A DNA stretch of 64,000 nucleotides from Panicum virgatum (Eukaryota; Streptophyta; Magnoliopsida; Poales; Poaceae): NCBI RefSeq assembly GCF_016808335.1, contig NC_053150.1:42931607-42995606 (forward strand), given 5' to 3'. Within the stretch, counting starts at the first letter, position 1. The number at the start of each line of letters is the position of its first letter. Shown piece by piece: positions 58,205 to 64,000 of the stretch. A program made the position numbers and the translations under genes. The notes below the pieces were generated by a model that saw only the letters and a program-made list of their open reading frames with translations, had not been told where the DNA came from and ran no database searches.

Positions 58205-59917
58205 TTTTTTTTTGAAAAGATAGCAGGAGCACTGCTTTGTCATCACGCGCCAAAGCGAACATCACCACCACACAAACAACGACCACAACCTAGGAGAGGA
58301 GCCGAAAGTAAGCCACCAAGAACTGCGTCGTCGTCGCCAACGCTGTGCCATGCCAAAAGCCGCGATCGCTGGAAGCTTGAGCGGCAAACCAGAACTCCAC
58401 CACGGGGTTGTCATCCTCATACCGCACACACACGACCGTCGATCCACCAGCTCCAGCCTTGCTTCAGTAGAACACTCCCAACGCAGCACCAGTGCAGCCA
58501 CCTTTAACACTCAATACGTGGGGGCCTCTCCTCATCTACTGCCTCATACTCCTCAGAAGCAACCACATTAAAGTGTACGGGGACCTTGCCACCCGCCACA
58601 CTGGACACTGCTCAGCCAAGGATTCTTGCCACTGAAACCGCATTGAGAACCTCACCTTCGCCAAGCCATCATCAGGATCACCACCGCACCATGCGCGCCA
58701 GCCCAAGGCCTCCAACACCCATGGGCCTTCTGCACCTTGCCGCCAACACGGAGCCAGCGATCTCCACCCCCGCTGCACACGAGCAACACCACCAAACAAA
58801 TCACCACCAACACTACCACAAGCCAAGACGAGTCTCAGAAAACAATGCCTCCAAGAAGAGCACGACGCCAATGACGCCGTCGTCGCTCGTCCCTAGCTGG
58901 ACAGGGTTTTCACCCTGAGGACCCAATGATGCCGGGCATGGTACTCCACAATGGTACCCCAATGGGGAAAACGACGCACCAATGACGCCGCCACCATCGC
59001 CACCGACATGGGGTGTCGGTGAATGCTTTCGCCCGGCTGAACCCCATGCCTGCAGCACGCTCACGACCATGTGACTGTAGCTCGCTCCCTGCCACCTCCG
59101 CAACGCCCTGTCGAAGAGGAGCTCCGGCACAACCAGAAGCCCCACCATAGCGCCACAAACGTACCCAGTGCTGGGAACGCCCAGCACAAGCCACCCAGCC
59201 CCACCACCATGGTGGCGCCATTCCTGCAGCGCCATCGAGGAGGAGAGAAGGGGAACGCTGCCCAGCACACCTCCGCTCCCATTGCCCACACGCAGCACGT
59301 CGCCGGCGTCGCCCCTGGCCACCCTGGCCCAGGGCACCAAGAGCCGAAGGCGCCCCCCCACCAGGGCCGCCCACAGCTCCATGGCCGGCATGCCAACCCA
59401 CACAGGCCGTACAAGCCGCCGCCGCTGCCGTCCCGCACGCCCCCACACGAGTCGCTGCTGCCGTCGCCGTCCCGCGCGCCATCGCTCGGGCCTCCACCGC
59501 AGCCATCCCACGCACCGCCGTACGGACTGCTGCTGCCGCCCCTCGCGCCTTTGCATTTGTAGCTGCCCGCCGCCGGATGCCCTCCTCCACCCACTACCTA
59601 CACACAGGCGCCCCCTCCGCGCGGCTTCCAGATCCGGTCGAGGGCGTGCCGGATCTGAGGCCCCCTGCCTCCGCTGCCGCCGCAGGGGCCACCGGCGCCG
59701 GCAAGGTCCGACGGGATCGAGGCAGCTGCGCCTGCTGCGGAGTCCCGGAGGAAGGGGAGAGGGCCGTGTTGCCGCCTTCATTGGGAGCCTCACGAACTTT
59801 CGGAGGTTCCCTCGGGCAGTGGTGCGACGACAGGAGACGGCGGCGCTAGGGTTGCCTCCGCCCGAGTCGCCGCAAGGGGCGACACCAGCAAGTTTTTCTT
59901 CTCCCTGGCTGCCCACT
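58205..59917 (-). mobile_element. LINE-derived or SINE-like retroposon (1,713 bp)
   Basis: A 12-bp target duplication ATCCTAGCTGTC lies at 58193-58204 and 59918-59929. A T9 run begins at 58205, which is an A9 tail on the minus strand, so transcription ran right to left. The 5' side on the minus strand reads AGTGGGCAGCCAGGGAGAAG and then GC-rich GGCAACCCTAGCGCCGCC, typical of grass L1 leaders. No RT is present; the 377-codon minus-strand ORF is low-complexity. Confidence 0.85.
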
Positions 59918-59991
59918 ATCCTAGCTGTCGATGTTCGCCTCTCCAAGATGATGCTGACACTGGATCTACCCTGATGGCCCTGATGGCGCTA

Positions 59992-60314
59992 AGGTGTCGT
60001 TTGTTTTTTAGTAGCTATCATATTAACGGTTTGGACATCAATTTGAATGTTCGGATGTAAATATAAAACTAACTGCACAAGTTACAACTCTAGACGAATT
60101 TATTAAGTATAACTGATGCACAATTAGCGGATAATTACTGTAGCAACCAGTGATCAAATTACAGACTAATTAGGCCTAATTGATTCGTCTTGTGATCAAA
60201 TCACGACTTATAAAATTAGTTTGGTAATAAATCTATGTTTAATATTTCTATTTAGTGTTTAAACATATGATGTGAGGAGACTTGTAACTGAAACAGAAAA
60301 AAACCAAAACTGAC
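59992..60314. mobile_element. Tourist-like MITE, 323 bp
   Basis: Flanked by CTA at 59989-59991 and 60315-60317. Starts AGGTGTCGTTTGTTTTTTAG and ends AACCAAAACTGAC. The interior carries ATAATTACTGTAGCAACC and TTAATTCG-like inverted pieces of the family that is frequent near grass genes. It lies about 150 bp upstream of the P450 start. Confidence 0.75.
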
Positions 60315-60470
60315 CTAACTCGTCTCCAGTCACGACAGTCTTTCTCTACAATTTTGTCTCTCTAACACATGACGACACGAGGTTTCAGAGACCAAAGGAC
60401 GACACGGCATCTGCATACAGGTAGATTTAAAGGGTTGGATTAGCACTCGAACAGGGTAGAGGCCGCACAG

Positions 60471-61970
60471 ATGCAGACCGAGCTCTGGCTGCTGTGGGCG
60501 ACGCTCGCCGTCTCGCTCCTCTACTACCTGAGCAGCCTGAGACGCGGCGCGGATGCTTCGCGGCTGCCGCCGAGACCCAGGCCGCTCCCGGTCGTCGGCA
60601 ACCTCCTCGACCTACGCGGCCACCTCCACCACACGCTCGCTCGCCTCGCGCGCACCCACGGCCCCGTCATGCACCTTCGGCTGGGGTTCACCACGGCCGT
60701 CGTCGTCTCCTCGCGCGACGCGGCGAGGGAGGCGTTCACCAAGCACGACAAGCGCCTCGCCGCGCGCGCCGTCCCGGACGCCGCCCGCGCCCTGGGGTTC
60801 TCCGAGCGGTCCATGATCTGGCTGCCGAGCTCCGACCCACGGTGGAAGGCGCTGCGCGGCATCGTGGCCGCGCACGTCTTCTCCCCGCGGAGCCTCGCCG
60901 CGGTGCGCGGCGTCCGCGAACGCAAGGTGAGGGACCTGGTGGGCTACCTCCGCGGCCGCGCCGGGCGGGAGGTGGACGTCGGCGAGGCCGTGTACGGCGG
61001 CGTGCTCAACCTCATGTCTAGCGCCTTCTTCTCCATCGACGTCGTCGACGTGGGCGGCCAGTCGGCCCAGGGGCTACGGGAGCTCGTCGAGGCGATCGAC
61101 GAGTCGATCGCGAAGCCGAACGTCTCGGACCTTCTCCCTTTCCTCCGGCGGCTCGACCTGCAAGGATGGCGCCGCTGGGCAGGCCGTCGCTACGAGGAGA
61201 TCTTTCGCTTCCTGGATGGCATAATCGACCGCCGGCTGGCCGAGGCCTCCTCGTCCAGGGACACGCACGGCGACTTCCTCGACGCGCTCGTCGAGCTCCT
61301 GTCCACCGGCAAGATCACCCGTGACAACCTGACGACCATCCTGTACGACGTCTTCGCCGCCGGGAGCGACACTATCGCGATCACGGTCGAGTGGGCGATG
61401 GCCGAGCTGCTCCGGAACCCGAGCACCATGGCTAGGGTGCGCGCGGAGCTCGACGCCGCTTTCGGCAGCAAAGCAACCGTCGAGGAGCCGGACGCCGCGA
61501 GCCTGCCGTACCTCCAGGCCGTGGTGAAGGAGGCGATGCGGCTGCACCCGGTGGCGCCGATACTGCTACCCCATCTGGCCGTGGAGGACGGCGTCGGGGT
61601 CGGCGGCTACACGGTGCGCAAGGGAAGCACCGTGATCTTCAACGCCTGGGCGATAATGCGCGATCCGGGGGTGTGGGAGAGGCCGGACGAGTTCTTGCCG
61701 GAGCGGTTCTTGGACAAGGCGGCCGGTGTGGAGTTCAGGGGGAAGGACTTCGAGTTCATCCCGTTTGGGGCCGGTCGGAGGCTGTGCCCCGGCCTGCCGA
61801 TGGCAGAGCGTGTCGTGCCGCACATAGTGGCATCGTTGCTGCACGGGTTTGATTGGCGCCTGCCAGTGGGTGTGTCCCCGAAGCAATTGGACTTGAACTT
61901 TAGCGAAAGATTTACCACTGTGAATGTACTGGCCGTCCCACTAAGGGCGGTGCCCGTTGTAAGAACGTAG
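60471..61970 (+). CDS. Cytochrome P450, CYP76 type (CYP71 clan), single exon
   Basis: 499 codons, a normal full length. N-terminal hydrophobic anchor (residues 5-20), then the proline hinge PPRPRPLPVVGN (33-44). I-helix oxygen-binding motif AAGSDT (about 295-300), K-helix EAMR (353-356), PERF (about 409-412) and the haem loop FGAGRRLCPG (432-441) with the thiolate Cys439. LQGWRRW and NVSDLLPFLRRLDLQ, and the haem-region neighbours FEFIPFGAGRR and MAERVVPHIVASLL, resemble grass CYP76 (M-like) enzymes. The family is ER-bound and takes electrons from P450 reductase; grass members mostly hydroxylate terpenoids, but the substrate here cannot be read from sequence. ATG 60471 is chosen because it gives the anchor and the frame has no earlier start. 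No frameshift or stop. No neighbouring terpene-pathway gene is seen. Confidence 0.93.
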   Translation: MQTELWLLWATLAVSLLYYLSSLRRGADASRLPPRPRPLPVVGNLLDLRGHLHHTLARLARTHGPVMHLRLGFTTAVVVSSRDAAREAFTKHDKRLAARAVPDAARALGFSERSMIWLPSSDPRWKALRGIVAAHVFSPRSLAAVRGVRERKVRDLVGYLRGRAGREVDVGEAVYGGVLNLMSSAFFSIDVVDVGGQSAQGLRELVEAIDESIAKPNVSDLLPFLRRLDLQGWRRWAGRRYEEIFRFLDGIIDRRLAEASSSRDTHGDFLDALVELLSTGKITRDNLTTILYDVFAAGSDTIAITVEWAMAELLRNPSTMARVRAELDAAFGSKATVEEPDAASLPYLQAVVKEAMRLHPVAPILLPHLAVEDGVGVGGYTVRKGSTVIFNAWAIMRDPGVWERPDEFLPERFLDKAAGVEFRGKDFEFIPFGAGRRLCPGLPMAERVVPHIVASLLHGFDWRLPVGVSPKQLDLNFSERFTTVNVLAVPLRAVPVVRT

Positions 61971-62960
61971 TTGTGATTTTTTCTAGATATGAAAGTTGGT
62001 TCCCACGGCGCACAGGGAGGCTGTCCACGTCGTCCAGAAATTAGTCGCCATTGGATTTTAATCGTCCGGCGAAGCTCGGCCGCGTCTCCCGACGGCTCGG
62101 CGGGCAGAAGGCGCCGGCCCACTCTCCTCTCTCTCTCTCTCTCTCTCCGGCGGGGCTGAGTGGCGGCAGCGGCGGTGCCTCCACTGCTCCTCCCTCTCCG
62201 GCCCTTGCCTCCCCGGAGCTCCCTCCTCCCGGCGCCGCCCCTCCCTTCCTCTCCGCGTCGGGGATGCTGCATGAGCTCGCCGGCCAGATCCCGCGGCAGG
62301 GCAGCTGCGGCGGCTGCAGCGGGGCGGAGCCTCCACCGCGCGGCCTCCGGCATCCCCTACTCCCTCCGTGCCGGGTCGGCGGGTGATGAGGAGGTGCGGT
62401 GGCCTCCCCTGCGCCCTCCGCGCCATCCCTCCCCTGCTCCGAGCGGCACGGGGTCCGCGGATCGCTGCGCGGCTACGGCGTCCGCGATGGCCTCCCCGAC
62501 ACCGGCGGCAAAATAGGTGCGCGGCGGCGGCATCCGGCCAGGCTCGTCTCCATCTCCTCCTCTCTCTCTCTCTCTCTCTCTCTCGTGCGCGGGGCAGCAA
62601 CAGCCCTGCTCCCGGCGCTCGCGCCAGCCGTGGCGAGCAGGGCCGGGCACGCGCGGCGGCCGCGGCCCCTGCTCTCTCTCGGCGTGGCTTGGCAGCAGCC
62701 TCGCTGGCCCTCCCTCATCGGCGCCTCCCTCCCAAGAACCGCCCCGCCAGCCATGCCGCACGCCGGCTCCGGCCCTCTTCCGGCCGCGCCCTCCTCCCCT
62801 GCTCTCCTCGGCCTTGCGCCGCCGTGCAGCCTCCGTCCACCCCCTCCCAGGCTCCCTCCGCCGGCGGTGCTACTCGAGCTCGAGAGCAGCTGCAGCGACG
62901 GCCGGCTCCTGGCAGCGGAGGCTTCCGGCTGCCCGCTGCCTGCCTGCGGCTCTCTCTCCT
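61971..62960. other. P450 3' flank and GC/CT-rich repeat-like DNA
   Basis: After the stop about 70 bp could be 3' UTR. From 62060 the sequence becomes very GC-rich with two (CT)n tracts (about 62125-62148 and 62555-62583), each followed by similar GC-rich blocks, suggesting an old duplication. Frames on both strands are open but low in complexity. A first exon of a neighbouring gene is possible but unproven. Confidence 0.45.
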
Positions 62961-64000
62961 ACCACCAATGCATTTCTTGGAGACCTGCTACTGACCTTAT
63001 TTCTCTCCCTCTCACGCTCACAACCGCACAGGTGAACCGCACAAGGGATACATTGCTGTGCCAATAGTCTGTTCGTCTTCGTCAGTCATAATCAGGTTGG
63101 CCCTTGCTCTACTTCGTCCTCAATTTTTTTTCCACAGTGGCCGCTTCTTTTTCTTGATCTCTATATCTACTTTACTTCTTCCCCTGCGTCTCTTTTCAAG
63201 CCAGGTTTAGCTTATCCCTATGTTGGATCCGGCTTCTATCGATGCTCCTTTTGGTATGCAGTGTTGGATCGATGTGGTGCTGATCTTGTTCGCCCGTCCC
63301 CGGTGTGCAGTTCATACGGTTTTTCATCTGTCTGCTGCCAGGTTTGCAGTCCTCGTTCAGAAACTTCATCAGTTTGCATCCCGGCCCTATCCTTCAGCTG
63401 AGACATCTCCTAGGCCTCCATTCAGTGAAATTGCTTGGAAAAAAGTGCTTTCACTTTTACTCCTTCAGATCTTAAATTCTGAATACCAATGTGATGAAAT
63501 GCTGGTTTGATTTCTATATGGACAAATAGATTTGTTAAATTTAGGTTTTATTGACTAAATCAAACAATTGAATAATAGGAAGATGTAGAAACTGAAAGGA
63601 TTAGGACACTTTTGCAGGGCCAGATCACACTTATACATCATTTGGAAATGACTTTCTTGTTTCCATATCTTTCTTGATCGTGGATAAGAAATTTTCATGA
63701 CTGTCTACATTGCTTGGGAACAAGAGGTCAGTCAGATCTTTCCTTTTTTATTGTTGCTATTTTGTAATTTTTCTCATGAGAATATATTCCTCTTTTCTAT
63801 CTGAAACTGTGTTCCATAAAAAAAACTGAAACTAGAACACAAAGAGTTGTGAATTCGAGATTGCCAAAAGTAACATATAATGCTCCCTTGTTTTTTTTTG
63901 AATAGTCAGGGTGGTTGTTTTCCATCGCGCATGACTCTAAATTTTTGTGCTGGATACTATATTCTAACGTCAGGCAATGGTAGAGATCGATTGTTTGGGC
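62961..64000. other. Unassigned AT-richer DNA to the window end
   Basis: Pyrimidine-rich stretches and possible GT donors (CACAGGTGAACC near 63028, AATCAGGTTGGCC near 63090) suit intron or leader sequence of a plus-strand gene beyond the window. No protein similarity is recognised. Confidence 0.4.

Larger units (their letters stand above)
56590..60330. repeat. Tandem-repeat unit 2, interrupted by three insertions
   Basis: Pieces homologous to unit 1 lie at 56590-56974, 58127-58204, 59930-59991 and 60315-60330. They are separated by the Pack-type element, the retroposon and a MITE. Removing the three insertions gives a unit of about 540 bp colinear with 55806-56457. Confidence 0.8.

Noticed and set aside
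58813..59946. 377-codon minus-strand ORF
   Set aside because: It lies in the retroposon, is compositionally biased (Gly, Arg, Trp), has equally long competing frames, and runs into the target-site duplication. Not a believable gene.
62368..63067. Overlapping ORFs of 172-222 codons after the P450
   Set aside because: They result from (CT)n and GC-rich sequence; three frames are open at once and none has a recognisable domain.

Overview
The window is grass nuclear DNA. Codon-GC-rich monocot exons, Tourist- and Stowaway-like MITEs, CACTA, hAT, Mutator-like, LINE, Ty1/copia and Tat-lineage Ty3/gypsy elements all point to Poaceae, and I would guess a panicoid grass. About 95% of it is transposable-element DNA. 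The only convincing ordinary host gene is a single-exon cytochrome P450 of the CYP76 type near the right end (60471-61970).

Layout. 1-4299: 3' part of a CACTA (En/Spm) element whose accessory ORF ends in a Ulp1-like cysteine-protease domain; its terminal inverted repeat is at 4286-4299. 4300-6571: gene-free DNA with a Tourist-like MITE and the 3' end of an L1-type LINE. 6630-14150: a degenerate Tat-lineage gypsy relative, split by a complete 4.49-kb hAT element (9617-14107) with a perfect 8-bp target duplication and an open 971-codon transposase across six exons. About 14808-25739: a long-TIR Mutator-like element (MULE) carrying a broken MURA-type transposase, a plant-mobile-domain (PMD) gene and three small GRF-zinc-finger-like genes that share promoter and 3'-end motifs. 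26108-28577: MITEs around a syntaxin gene fragment. 29241-31366: copia fragments on the minus strand. 31367-50725: an autonomous-type Tat gypsy element (gag, RT, two RNase H domains, integrase, antisense ORF) now broken by stops and frameshifts, and interrupted at its primer-binding site by a 9.8-kb non-autonomous LTR element (31793-41590). 50724-53087: a second copy of the copia segment plus a copia LTR containing a hAT MITE. 53088-60470: GC-rich captured-looking DNA, MITEs, a duplicated unit, a Pack-type element and a retroposon. 60471-61970: the P450. 61971-64000: GC- and CT-rich DNA with no gene I can identify.

How it fits together. The window records sequential nesting: hAT into gypsy, LTR element into gypsy, MITEs into copia pieces, and three different elements into one copy of a tandem repeat just upstream of the P450. 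The most interesting pieces are the intact hAT transposase gene and the multi-gene MULE, where three GRF-finger mini-genes share a conserved signal 34-58 bp past their stop codons and two also share iterated upstream sequence. That looks like a co-regulated accessory cassette inside a DNA transposon. Several element genes are broken by stop codons that a single C-to-T or G-to-A change would explain, as expected for methylated, silenced DNA. Exon limits and protein families were read by eye and not checked by database search.
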